From an uncultured Clostridia bacterium (GTDB lineage: Bacteria > Bacillota > Clostridia > TANB77 > CAG-508), in NCBI GenBank assembly GCA_934183305.1, contig CAKPSF010000001.1, positions 1-64,000 of the forward strand: a DNA stretch of 64,000 nt, read 5' to 3'. The translations under genes were made by a program, and so were the position numbers. Every line of letters starts with the position of its first letter. Position 1 is the stretch's first letter. Below, piece after piece: positions 17,675-26,194 of the stretch. Below the pieces are notes generated by a model. It was not told the origin of the DNA and did no database searches. It worked only from the letters and a program-made list of their open reading frames with translations.

Positions 17675-17702
17675 ATTATATCAAAATAAATTTTCTTGTC
17701 AA
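17675..17702 (-). promoter_or_regulatory. Sigma-A promoter of the orphan pilin-like gene
   Basis: TTGACA (17702-17697), a 16-base spacer and TATAAT (17680-17675). It is a near copy of the rubrerythrin promoter, differing by a base or two from the -35 to beyond the -10. Confidence 0.85.
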
Positions 17703-17721
17703 TGTTCAAATGAATTGTAGC

Positions 17722-18318
17722 TTATATTTTCATATATCTTTTATTTTTTCTTATTACTCTATCGTTTTCTTTAAATTCCGGATACGATTGTTTGTATACG
17801 CTAAAGTAACCGCCTTCATCTCCCTTCAGATATATTTTATCATCTTCTATCTTATAAACTATATATTTATTTCCCTCTTCTTCATTTAAGTTAAAATATA
17901 ACTCTTCTAGTTTATTTATTGCAGTCTTGTTTGTTATATTTATGTCTTTTTCATATATTTCACAATTCTTATTTTTTAATATTACATTTGTTCCTAAATC
18001 TATATTATAAAATGAATCTTCTGATGTTTCATATATTTTTTCTACCATTTCATTATTTATTTTTTCAAAATTCTTTGGAGATTTTGTAATAAATATATCA
18101 AATTCATCACCATTTGATATATCTACTAAAGTAAGTTTTTCATTATTTCTATCTTTTACAACACATATTCCTTCGTTTTTTTCTATATTATTATTTCTTA
18201 TTGGATTATTATTATTTATAAATTCTTCTAATTGATTTATAAATTTTTCCATTTTCTGCTCTCTCTCAGTTTTTGTTTCTTCTTTTTCTAAATTGTTTTG
18301 TAATTTTTCTAACTCCAT
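17722..18318 (-). CDS. Hypothetical protein, hydrophilic N-terminus with a DUF3006-like tail
   Basis: A 198-residue, strongly charged protein without membrane segments. Residues 1-45 are Glu/Lys/Asn-rich and probably helical. The C-terminal 50 residues (KYIVYKIEDDKIYLKGDEGG to the end) look like a small beta-barrel of the DUF3006 kind, but the match is weak. It lies 11 bp after the nuclease gene on the same strand with a good AGGAG site, so the two are very likely co-transcribed. I cannot give a function. An inhibitor or accessory of the nuclease is one possibility. Confidence 0.6.
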   Translation of the reverse strand: MELEKLQNNLEKEETKTEREQKMEKFINQLEEFINNNNPIRNNNIEKNEGICVVKDRNNEKLTLVDISNGDEFDIFITKSPKNFEKINNEMVEKIYETSEDSFYNIDLGTNVILKNKNCEIYEKDINITNKTAINKLEELYFNLNEEEGNKYIVYKIEDDKIYLKGDEGGYFSVYKQSYPEFKENDRVIRKNKRYMKI

Positions 18319-18329
18319 TAAATCTCCTT

Positions 18330-19070
18330 TTACTCATTATTTTTTAATGAACTTATACCAGTTTTATAGTCTATTTCTATTCCTGGCTGCACATTGTACA
18401 CATACACATTAAAGCATATTCCATTCCCATTATCTTCTATGGATTGTGCTTCAATATTTACTCCACTTGCCACCAGATTTTCATTTTCGAATATTGGAGT
18501 TACTCTATAAAGTACATGTTTTTTAGTTTTTCGTATATACTCTGCAACTTGGTTTTCAAACGGCAACATTCCTTCTACATTTAAGTACCTAGTTCCTGTT
18601 ATTAAATTTTCTTTGTTGGCATTTTCTGCTGTAAGTTGATAACCTATTAAATGGCATCTATTATATAAATATTTTCCATCTACAATATCATATTTTACAC
18701 TTTTCCAACCACTTGGTTTTATACTACTTATCGACTCTCTTTCTTTGGTTGGCATAGTATCTATTCCTACTTTAGCGAAAGCTTTGGTACATCTTCCTAG
18801 GTAATCTAAATCTCCATATTGTTCAATCGGGTTGATATTCTCATCTTCTTTTGTAAACAAGGGTTTATTGTTATTTATAATAACATATGGTTCATTAGAA
18901 TATTCTGGAATACTTGATAAATCAAATGAAACTTGTGATAGTTCATTACTATTATTTATCTGTTGCACTTGAATATTAGCAAAATAATACGTAATAAAAC
19001 TAAATAGTAATAAAATTAGTATATATATAATTTTTCTTTCAATTTTTTTTATATTTTTCCTTCGTGCCAT
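18330..19070 (-). CDS. Secreted DNA/RNA non-specific endonuclease
   Basis: A 246-residue protein with a basic N-terminus and one membrane segment (about 11-29), then an extracytoplasmic nuclease domain. The catalytic-type block is YNRCHLIGYQLTAENANKEN (His of RCHLIG, with a downstream Asn for metal binding), followed by NLITGTRYLNVEGMLPFENQ. This is the DNA-entry nuclease/EndoII-like branch in which DRGH is replaced by RCHLIG. Such enzymes degrade extracellular DNA or take part in DNA uptake. The start ATG at 19070 follows GAGGT. Confidence 0.85.
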   Translation of the reverse strand: MARRKNIKKIERKIIYILILLLFSFITYYFANIQVQQINNSNELSQVSFDLSSIPEYSNEPYVIINNNKPLFTKEDENINPIEQYGDLDYLGRCTKAFAKVGIDTMPTKERESISSIKPSGWKSVKYDIVDGKYLYNRCHLIGYQLTAENANKENLITGTRYLNVEGMLPFENQVAEYIRKTKKHVLYRVTPIFENENLVASGVNIEAQSIEDNGNGICFNVYVYNVQPGIEIDYKTGISSLKNNE

Positions 19071-19161
19071 TTTTACCTCTTCTAAAACTAGAAATTAAAA
19101 GGTATCAACCTCTCTTTGTTTTTCCTAGTGTTTCATTATATTTATAATTTCTTATACTATT

Positions 19162-21237
19162 TTATTTCAATATTCTAATTGTATTTAATATTGTAATTAA
19201 TGTTGTACCAACGTCTGCAAATACTGCTTGCCACATTGTTGCAACTCCTAATATGCTTAATAATAAAACAAGTATTTTTACTCCAATTGCAAATATTAAG
19301 TTTTGTTTTATTATTCTATTTGTTTTCTTAGAAATTTGTATTCCTTCTGTTATTTTTAATAATTCATCTGTCATTATTACTACGTCTGATGCTTCTATTG
19401 CAGAACTTGAGCCTATTCCTCCCATTGATATTCCTATGTCTGCTCTTGCCAAAACTGGGCTGTCGTTTATTCCATCTCCAACAAATGATATCTTTTTGTT
19501 TGTTTTATTGTTATTTATTTCTTCTTCTAATTTTGAATATTTATCTTGTGGGAGCATTTCATATTCCACTTTTGCTATTCCAACTTGTTTTGCAATTTCT
19601 AAAGCAATTTCTTTTGAATCGCCTGTAAACATTTTTGTGATTATTCCTAATTTGTTTAATTTGTCTATTGCTGCTTTTGCATCTGGTTTTATTTCGTCTG
19701 ATAGAATTATACTACCAACTGTTTTACCATCCACATTTAAGTACAAGTTTGTACCTGTTTTGTCTTCTTTTATTGTTGGTTCTCCTGCAAAATTTTTATT
19801 TCCTATTTTTATTTTTTTACCATCTATTTGGTATTCAATCCCTTTTCCAGAAATTTCTTTATATTCTTTAACTTTACTAGCATCTATATCTTTTTCAAAT
19901 TTAGTTATTATAGATTTTGCTATTGGATGATTTGAAAAACTTTCTCCAATTGCAAATAATTCTAAAACATCATTTTCTGAGTATTCATCAGTTAAAGCCT
20001 GAATTTTACTTACATTAAAGTTACCTGTTGTAATTGTTCCAGTTTTATCAAATATCACTTCTCCAATATCCTTAAATCCATCCAAATAGTCACTTCCTTT
20101 TACTAATATTCCTCTTTTAGATGCTTTTCCTATTCCACTAAAATAGCTAAGTGGTACAGATATTGCTATTGAACATGGACAAGATATTACTAAAAATGTT
20201 AGCGCTTTATATATACTATCTGAATATGTTACATTTTTTACAACTAATGGCATAAATACTGCTACAAGTATTGCTAAAACAAATACTACTGGTGTATAGA
20301 TTTTAGCTAATTTACTTACTGTTGTTTCTGTTTTTGCTTTTTTATCTGTTGCATTTTCTACTAAGTTTAATATTTGAGCTACTGTACTATTTTCGTAAGT
20401 TTTCTCAACTTTTATTTCTATTAATCCTTCTGAAACGATTCCTCCTGATAATACCTTATCTCCAACGCTTGAATCTATTAATCTACTTTCGCCAGTTAAG
20501 GCTGAATTATTTATTTTAGCATTTCCAGATATTATTTCTCCATCTAATGGGATTTTTTCTCCTGTTTTAATAACTATTAAATCTCCTATTTTTACTTCTT
20601 CTGGACTAACTTGTTTTATTTCTTCATTTATTTTCAAATTAGCATACTCAGGTTTTATATCCATTAAACTTGAAATTGATTTTCTTGTTTTATTTACAGC
20701 TCTTGCTTCTAAGATTTTTCCTATTTCGTATAAAGTTATAACCATAATTCCTTCCATAGTTTTTCCAACTAAGCAAGCACCAATTACAGATACAATTATT
20801 AAAGTGTTCTCATCTAGTATTTTTCCTTTTAATTGTTTATATGCTTTTATTGCTGTTCTATATAAAAGTGTTATTGCTGAAATTACCAATAAAACATAAC
20901 TTATTATTATTTGTTGCTTTAATAATACACTTAATCCGTATATTGCTAAACCTGCAAATAGTCTAATTATATCTTTATTATTTCTTTGAACCTGTTCTAT
21001 TTGTTTCTTATCTTTTGATATAACGACTGTATCTGGTTCTATTGCTTTTACTATTTTTTTAATATCTTCTTCTACACCTTTTTCTTTATCTGTTTTAAAT
21101 GACAATGTTAGAGTAGAAAAATTAACTACTACTTCTTTGTATTCTGGTTTTGAAGCAATTTTATCTTCAATTTTCTTTGCACAGTTTGCGCAATCTAAGT
21201 TTTGTAATAAAAATTTATAACTCTTCAATATGTTCAC
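19162..21237 (-). CDS. cadA: Heavy-metal P1B-type ATPase, CadA/ZntA-like
   Basis: The 691-residue pump has an N-terminal heavy-metal-associated domain (LDCANCAKKIEDKI, CxxC at about 16-19), the transmembrane metal site SCPCSIAISVPLSYFSG (CPC), phosphorylation motif FDKTGTITTGN, the HP motif SNHPIAKS and hinge FVGDGINDSPVLARA. CPC plus HMA and the adjacent CadC-like repressor point to Zn2+/Cd2+/Pb2+ efflux. The start is unclear. GTG at 21237 overlaps the repressor gene by 23 bases, and a TTG at 21228 is better spaced from AAAGG. Regulation by the repressor and operator upstream is inferred. Confidence 0.9.
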   Translation of the reverse strand: MNILKSYKFLLQNLDCANCAKKIEDKIASKPEYKEVVVNFSTLTLSFKTDKEKGVEEDIKKIVKAIEPDTVVISKDKKQIEQVQRNNKDIIRLFAGLAIYGLSVLLKQQIIISYVLLVISAITLLYRTAIKAYKQLKGKILDENTLIIVSVIGACLVGKTMEGIMVITLYEIGKILEARAVNKTRKSISSLMDIKPEYANLKINEEIKQVSPEEVKIGDLIVIKTGEKIPLDGEIISGNAKINNSALTGESRLIDSSVGDKVLSGGIVSEGLIEIKVEKTYENSTVAQILNLVENATDKKAKTETTVSKLAKIYTPVVFVLAILVAVFMPLVVKNVTYSDSIYKALTFLVISCPCSIAISVPLSYFSGIGKASKRGILVKGSDYLDGFKDIGEVIFDKTGTITTGNFNVSKIQALTDEYSENDVLELFAIGESFSNHPIAKSIITKFEKDIDASKVKEYKEISGKGIEYQIDGKKIKIGNKNFAGEPTIKEDKTGTNLYLNVDGKTVGSIILSDEIKPDAKAAIDKLNKLGIITKMFTGDSKEIALEIAKQVGIAKVEYEMLPQDKYSKLEEEINNNKTNKKISFVGDGINDSPVLARADIGISMGGIGSSSAIEASDVVIMTDELLKITEGIQISKKTNRIIKQNLIFAIGVKILVLLLSILGVATMWQAVFADVGTTLITILNTIRILK

Positions 21238-21565
21238 GACCTTTCTTAACTATTTCTGCAATATGTTCATCATCTAAACTATAATATACTACTTTTCCAT
21301 CTTTTTTATACTTTACCAATTTAGCTTGCTTTAGTATTCTAAGCTGATGCGATATTGCCGATTGTGTAGTTCCAACAATTGCTGCTATATCACATACGCA
21401 TAATTCATTTTCCATTAGTGCGTATATAATTTTCATTCTTGTTGAATCTGCAAAAACTTTATAAAATTCTGCCAAATCATATATTAAATCATCTTGTGGC
21501 ATAACATTTTTAACATTGTTTACTATATCTTGATGTATAGTATTTATTTCACATATATCCTCCAT
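21215..21565 (-). CDS. cadC: ArsR/SmtB-family metal-sensing repressor, CadC-like
   Basis: A 116-residue winged-helix regulator with ADSTRMKIIYALMENELCVC (the ELCVCD box is the alpha-3 metal site), recognition helix TTQSAISHQLRILKQAKLVK and wing KDGKVVYYSLDDEHI. Upstream lies a perfect dyad of the ArsR/SmtB type overlapping the promoter. In this family the repressor leaves DNA when Zn2+, Cd2+ or Pb2+ binds. Its 3' end overlaps the ATPase start, so the two genes form a coupled operon. Confidence 0.92.
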   Translation of the reverse strand: MEDICEINTIHQDIVNNVKNVMPQDDLIYDLAEFYKVFADSTRMKIIYALMENELCVCDIAAIVGTTQSAISHQLRILKQAKLVKYKKDGKVVYYSLDDEHIAEIVKKGREHIEEL

Positions 21566-21586
21566 AATTCCCCCTAAAAAATCAAT

Positions 21587-21645
21587 AAAACATATGAATA
21601 AATGTTCATATGTTTTATTATATTCTTTAATTTTTAAAATGTCAA
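21587..21645 (-). promoter_or_regulatory. Promoter and ArsR/SmtB operator of the cadC-cadA operon
   Basis: TTGACA (21645-21640), a 17-base spacer and TATAAT (21622-21617) form a consensus promoter. Directly downstream, around the transcription start, is the 12-bp inverted repeat AAAACATATGAA / TTCATATGTTTT (21587-21616), centred on six bases. This resembles known ArsR/SmtB operators containing TGAA and TTCA half-sites. Confidence 0.85.
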
Positions 21646-21687
21646 TAAAAAAAAAAAAGAATTTTTCATAAATTCTTTCTTTAATTT

Positions 21688-22269
21688 TTATCTTATTTTA
21701 ACTTTGCTTATATCAATATCTGTAGGATCATATTTTTCTATATAGTCTAGTGCTTCTTCTACTGAAGTTACTACTTTATATAGTTCTATGCAATCTTCTG
21801 TTATAAATCTTCTTTCTATTGACTTTTGCATCATTTTTAACATATTCTCAAAGTAGTTATCTATATTGAATATAACAATAGCTTTGTTATGTCTTCCCAA
21901 TTGTTTTAAAGTTAATATCTCAAAAAACTCATCAAATGTTCCTATTCCACCAGGTGTAATAATAAAAGCATCTGATTTTTCATCTAATAGTCTTTTTCTT
22001 TCTCTCATAGTTTCTGTATGAATAAATTCACTACATTCTGGGAAAGAAATTTCTGCATTATTTTCTTCAAAGAATTTTGGTGATATTCCTAATATATTTC
22101 CACCGTTTTGTGCAACACCTCTTGCAACTGCTCCCATCATTCCATTACGTCCACCACCAAATACAAGGCCTATATTTCTATCTGCCATTTTTCTTCCAAG
22201 TTTTTCTCCAGCTTCAACAAAGCATTTATCTATTTCACTGCTTGCTGCTCCATATACGCATATTTTCAT
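21688..22269 (-). CDS. LOG family protein (TIGR00730)
   Basis: A 193-residue Rossmann-fold protein with FGGGRNGMMGAVARG and the family signature PGGIGTFDEFFE, preceded by ETMRERKRLLDEKSDAFI. LOG proteins act as nucleoside 5'-monophosphate phosphoribohydrolases; in plants they activate cytokinins, while the bacterial role is usually unclear. I chose the ATG at 22269 because the AAAGGA site lies upstream of it; the in-frame ATG at 22281 overlaps that site. Confidence 0.9.
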   Translation of the reverse strand: MKICVYGAASSEIDKCFVEAGEKLGRKMADRNIGLVFGGGRNGMMGAVARGVAQNGGNILGISPKFFEENNAEISFPECSEFIHTETMRERKRLLDEKSDAFIITPGGIGTFDEFFEILTLKQLGRHNKAIVIFNIDNYFENMLKMMQKSIERRFITEDCIELYKVVTSVEEALDYIEKYDPTDIDISKVKIR

Positions 22270-22358
22270 AAGTTTAATCATCCTTTCTAATTTACAATAG
22301 TGATATTATATCATTATCAATTATATTCTGCAACTCAAATTTTAAAACAAATTTAACT

Positions 22359-22802
22359 TTAAGAGTTTAATAATTCTCTAACTACTTCATTAATTGATTT
22401 TCCATCTGCTGCTGTTCCTATTTGTGCTTTTGCTTCTTTCATTACTGCTCCCATATCTTTTATTGAAGTAGCTCCTATCTCATTTATTATGTTCATTATT
22501 TTTTCTTTTAATTCTTCTTTTGTTAATTGTTTTGGTAAATATTCTGAAAGAATTGCAATTTCTTGTTTTGCTTGTTCTACTAAATCTTCTCTTCCGCCTT
22601 TTTGAAAGTCTTCTAATGAGTCATTTCTTGTTTTTACTTCTTTTGCAATTATTTCTAGAATTTTATTGTCGTTTACTTCTATTCCTTTATCTTTTTCTAT
22701 TTGAAGTATTGCTGCTCTTACCATTTGTATAACGTTCTTTCTTAAAACGTTTTTCTCTTTCATTGATTTTTTTAAATCTTCCATTAATTTTTCTTTTAAC
22801 AT
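22359..22802 (-). CDS. yqeY: GatB/YqeY domain protein
   Basis: The 147-residue protein matches YqeY throughout: LMEDLKKSMKEKNVLRKNVI, then EVKTRNDSLEDFQKGGREDL, LSEYLPKQLTKEELKEKI and GAVMKEAKAQIGTAADGK. The family resembles the tRNA-binding tail of GatB. Its own function is not settled. It lies 14 bp after the NUDIX gene, so these small genes may form an operon. Confidence 0.93.
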   Translation of the reverse strand: MLKEKLMEDLKKSMKEKNVLRKNVIQMVRAAILQIEKDKGIEVNDNKILEIIAKEVKTRNDSLEDFQKGGREDLVEQAKQEIAILSEYLPKQLTKEELKEKIMNIINEIGATSIKDMGAVMKEAKAQIGTAADGKSINEVVRELLNS

Positions 22803-22816
22803 AATTTTCCCTCCAA

Positions 22817-23212
22817 TTATAAATTTAAATCTTTTTTTACTTCTCTTAACAAGTCTTTTGAATTTTCATATGTAATTGTATCTATGGCATTATCTATGTC
22901 TAGCCATTTCATTTCTTGTACTTCCTCTAATTGTGGTTTACAGTCGTTACTTGTATTTTTTGCAATAAAATATACAACTTCTTTTTCCACGTCTTCTTTA
23001 GGGCTATATACCATACTATATCTCAAATTTGTATTTACTATTACATCAACATTTGTTTCTTCTTTTACTTCTCTTATTGCTGTTTGTTCTTCTGTTTCAC
23101 CTTCTTCAACATGTCCTTTAGGTAATCCCCAATGTCCTGCTGTTTGAAGAACAAGTAATATTTCGTTTTTATCATTTAAAATAATACATCCACATGATTT
23201 TTCTTTTTTCAT
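22817..23212 (-). CDS. NUDIX hydrolase
   Basis: A 131-residue NUDIX enzyme. The NUDIX box is complete (GHVEEGETEEQTAIREVKEE, then TNVDV), preceded by WGLPK. The sequence resembles the diadenosine-tetraphosphate (MutT/Ap4A) branch with its KKEKSCGCIILN start. It probably hydrolyses Ap4A or related nucleotides. The substrate cannot be fixed from sequence. It is adjacent to an HD-domain gene, in the same direction. Confidence 0.88.
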   Translation of the reverse strand: MKKEKSCGCIILNDKNEILLVLQTAGHWGLPKGHVEEGETEEQTAIREVKEETNVDVIVNTNLRYSMVYSPKEDVEKEVVYFIAKNTSNDCKPQLEEVQEMKWLDIDNAIDTITYENSKDLLREVKKDLNL

Positions 23213-23237
23213 ATTATACCTCCATGTTATTTTTTAA

Positions 23238-23792
23238 TTACATATCAAACAAATATGTAGATTCTAAATCAGCTTCAAATAACATTAATGCTAATGGATA
23301 TTTAGCAAATGCTGCTGCAATTGTTCCATAAACTTCTTTAGGCTCTGATAATCCCATATGCCATCTTATTGCATATTTTTCTTCTACTGTTAATTTCATA
23401 TATTCAGTAATCATCATTACAGATTTTTCTCCATGCCCGTAAGGTATTGTATCTTCTACTGTATAATATGGCACTTTCTCCCATACTCCTAGTTCATTTT
23501 TTGCATTTCTATAATCAACCTTATAAAAATTAACTTTGCATATATCATGAAGCAATGCTACTATTTTTACAGTATCATCACTTATATTCATTTCTACCGG
23601 TGTATGTTTTAATTTCTCTTTTAATATCTCATATACTTTTAAGCTATGTGCTAAGAGTCCACCTTCAAAGTTTCCGTGAAATCTTGTACTTGCTGGTGCT
23701 TTAAAAAAATCTGTACTTTCTATAAATTTTATTAGTTCTTCCATTCCATCTCTTTTTACGCTTTTTAGTAAATTTAAAAATTCTTCTTTCAT
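23238..23792 (-). CDS. HD-domain phosphohydrolase
   Basis: The 184-residue protein has the metal-binding HD arrangement: an early His in GGLLAHSLKVYEIL, then LLHDICKV (the HD pair), HGEKS and a distal His in IRWHMG. HD proteins cleave phosphoester bonds in nucleotides or nucleic acids. This short, stand-alone form resembles predicted nucleotidases or YfbR-like enzymes. I chose the ATG at 23792, since the upstream in-frame ATG at 23804 sits inside the GGAGGG ribosome-binding site. Confidence 0.82.
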   Translation of the reverse strand: MKEEFLNLLKSVKRDGMEELIKFIESTDFFKAPASTRFHGNFEGGLLAHSLKVYEILKEKLKHTPVEMNISDDTVKIVALLHDICKVNFYKVDYRNAKNELGVWEKVPYYTVEDTIPYGHGEKSVMMITEYMKLTVEEKYAIRWHMGLSEPKEVYGTIAAAFAKYPLALMLFEADLESTYLFDM

Positions 23793-23846
23793 TTTTCCCT
23801 CCATTTTTTCATATGTTTTATATAATATCTCTTTTTAATTAATTAG

Positions 23847-26060
23847 TCAAATATTAAATAATTTACTGTTATTATTTGTATAAAATATATCCAACTTGCT
23901 CATTGCTCTTGTTATTACTACATATAATATCTTTATGTCTAGGCTGGTAGTTTTATAATTTTCTTCATTTGCATCAAATATAATTACGCAATCAAATTCC
24001 AAACCTTTTGCTAAATATGATGGTACAATATTTATTCCAGCATTATATTCTGCATCTTTGCTTTGTATCAGGTTCACATCTTTTATTTCATTTGATAATT
24101 TGTTATAAATGTATTCACATTCTTTTTTAGTTTTTCCAATTATTGCAATTGATTTATACTTGTCTTTTTTATATTGTTCAATTCTTTCTTTTATTTTTTC
24201 TATTATTTCATTTTTGCTTTCGCATTTTCTAATTTTAATACAATCTTTTATATTTATTACTGGCTCTCCAAGTACAATAGATTCTTTTTCATAATCTGGT
24301 AATTGTGAAATAACTGCATTTGCTAAATTCATTATTTCTTTTGTAGTTCTATATGTTTTTGATAATACTCTAAATTCTACTTCTTTATTATTAAATTCAA
24401 CATCCATAAATCTTTTCCAGTTTTCTATGCCTCTATAATAATGTATTCCTTGTGAAATATCTCCAAGGATTGTCATTGAAGTGCTATTTAATATTGTTTT
24501 CAAAACATCAAATTGAAACTCTCCATAATCTTGTGCTTCATCTATAACTATATGCTTTAGCTTTTCTTTTATTTTTGAGCCATTAATTTTGTACTCTAAA
24601 TAAATTATTGGTGCCAAGTCTTCATAAGTTACACTTTTCTTTTTTAAATTTTCTAAAGTATTATTTATTATATATTGTTTTAATTCTTCATCAATTTTAA
24701 CTTTAGGCATATATTCTTTTATAAAATTATTATAATACTCTATTCCATTTTTTCTTTTTATATTTTTTATATAATCATTTACTATTTTTTCTGGTTTAGT
24801 TTCTAGTGTTTTTAATGTTTTCTCATTTTCCTCAAATATCTCTATTCTTTTTTTCCTTATTTCTTCCTCATTTAAATCTTGATTATATAAACTCTCTATT
24901 TTCTTAGTTCTTTCATTTTTTATTTTTTCTATTATTGCTTGAGATTTTCTTTTTATATTGAAAATTAAATCTGATTTGATTTTTAATATTCTTTCTGCAA
25001 AGTCACTTTTAGAATATTGATTTTTAAATAAATTTTGAATTTCATTGTATTTCATAATAGTATAATTCTCTACAACAAAATCTTCTTTGGGTAAAAAATC
25101 TTCTTCTAATTCTAGTAAAAATTCATCTATAATATATTTAAAATTAATTGAAGATTTGAATTTTGATTCATTGATTAATAAATCTGTATTTGCACAATTT
25201 GGGTTATTTACTATTTGCACTAACTTTTCATTTTCGTCTGATATTTTTAGCTTTTTCCCTATTACCTCATAAGCAAAATCTTCAAATGTGTATTGTCTTA
25301 CATTTTCCACTCCTAAATCTGGTAAAATCTCTGAAATATAATTTAGAAAAAATTTATTAGGTGCAATTATCATAAATTCATCTGGGTTAAATTCTTTTTC
25401 ATAATTATATATTAAATATGCAATTCTATGTAATGCTATTGTTGTTTTTCCACTTCCAGCAACTCCTTGAACAATTAGTGGTTTAAACATATTCGCTCTA
25501 ATTATCTTGTTTTGTTCCTCTTGTATTGTTGAAACAATATTTCTTAATCTGCTATCCGCATTTTGCCCCAATGCTTCTTGTAGCAATTCATCGTTTGTAG
25601 TTAAATCTATATCTGAATATTTTTCTAGTTTCCCATTTTCAATAATAAATTGCCTTTTTAAAAGAATATCGCCTTCAATCTTTTCATTTAAGCACTCATA
25701 TTCTGCTTTTCCAATTCTTCCATCATAATATAAATTTGCAATTGGTGCTCTCCAATCTATTATTATTGGTTTATGCGTATCTTTGTCTATTAAGGATAAT
25801 TTTCCTATGTATAGTTTCTCTTTAGGTTCGTTTTTTTCTTTAAAATCCAGTCTTGCAAAATATGGTTTTTGTTTCATCTTCTTTAGTTCTTTTAGCTTTT
25901 TTTCTCCTAGGTAAATTAAATGTGCTCTAACATAATCATCTTTGCTATATATAGATGTATTACTCATCAAAGAATTATTTAAATACTCTTCTTCTTCCTC
26001 CATTTTCTTTAGTGTTTTTCGCAACTTTTCTGATTCATTTTTAAAAGTATCTTGGTCCAT
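23847..26060 (-). CDS. helD: HelD-like SF1 helicase, RNA-polymerase recycling factor
   Basis: A 737-residue UvrD-like ATPase with an N-terminal coiled-coil arm (about 1-55), Walker A QGVAGSGKTTIALHRIAYL (about 203), Walker B HIVIDEAQDYGEF, motif III ILGDISQGIH, motif IV VLSKTYRTT and motif VI YVVITRAMSKL. The N-terminal arm and size fit HelD, which removes stalled RNA polymerase from DNA and is linked to rifamycin tolerance in some species. It is preceded by a promoter, a small leader open frame and a hairpin, so expression may be attenuated. The start ATG at 26060 follows GGAGG. Confidence 0.9.
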   Translation of the reverse strand: MDQDTFKNESEKLRKTLKKMEEEEEYLNNSLMSNTSIYSKDDYVRAHLIYLGEKKLKELKKMKQKPYFARLDFKEKNEPKEKLYIGKLSLIDKDTHKPIIIDWRAPIANLYYDGRIGKAEYECLNEKIEGDILLKRQFIIENGKLEKYSDIDLTTNDELLQEALGQNADSRLRNIVSTIQEEQNKIIRANMFKPLIVQGVAGSGKTTIALHRIAYLIYNYEKEFNPDEFMIIAPNKFFLNYISEILPDLGVENVRQYTFEDFAYEVIGKKLKISDENEKLVQIVNNPNCANTDLLINESKFKSSINFKYIIDEFLLELEEDFLPKEDFVVENYTIMKYNEIQNLFKNQYSKSDFAERILKIKSDLIFNIKRKSQAIIEKIKNERTKKIESLYNQDLNEEEIRKKRIEIFEENEKTLKTLETKPEKIVNDYIKNIKRKNGIEYYNNFIKEYMPKVKIDEELKQYIINNTLENLKKKSVTYEDLAPIIYLEYKINGSKIKEKLKHIVIDEAQDYGEFQFDVLKTILNSTSMTILGDISQGIHYYRGIENWKRFMDVEFNNKEVEFRVLSKTYRTTKEIMNLANAVISQLPDYEKESIVLGEPVINIKDCIKIRKCESKNEIIEKIKERIEQYKKDKYKSIAIIGKTKKECEYIYNKLSNEIKDVNLIQSKDAEYNAGINIVPSYLAKGLEFDCVIIFDANEENYKTTSLDIKILYVVITRAMSKLDIFYTNNNSKLFNI

Positions 26061-26070
26061 TTTATACCTC

Positions 26071-26124
26071 CTATAAATAAAATCTCAATTTGCACATAAA
26101 CGCCAAAAAGATACATATTTTCAT
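26071..26124 (-). CDS. Putative 17-residue leader peptide of helD
   Basis: ATG at 26124 has GAGGGG about five bases upstream and runs MKICIFLAFMCKLRFYL to a TAG whose last base abuts the helD ribosome-binding site. It lies wholly between the helD promoter and helD. Its start overlaps the terminator-like hairpin at 26112-26129. The layout resembles drug-responsive leader peptides of resistance genes. Whether it is translated is unproven. Confidence 0.5.
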   Translation of the reverse strand: MKICIFLAFMCKLRFYL

Positions 26125-26129
26125 ATGTA
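26112..26129 (-). terminator. Attenuator-like hairpin in the helD leader
   Basis: The arms TACATAT / ATATGTA close a 4-base loop. On the minus strand the stem is followed by CTTTTT. It stands between the promoter and helD, so it may act as a conditional terminator. The 7-bp AT-rich stem is weak. Confidence 0.4.
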
Positions 26130-26160
26130 CCCCTCTGCCAATCTCTAAAACGTGAGATTT

Positions 26161-26189
26161 ATTATAATATTTTTAAAATATAATGTCAA
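26161..26189 (-). promoter_or_regulatory. Consensus sigma-A promoter of helD
   Basis: TTGACA (26189-26184), a 17-base spacer and TATAAT (26166-26161). It abuts the stop codon of the large gene upstream. Confidence 0.85.
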
Positions 26190-26194
26190 TACTT

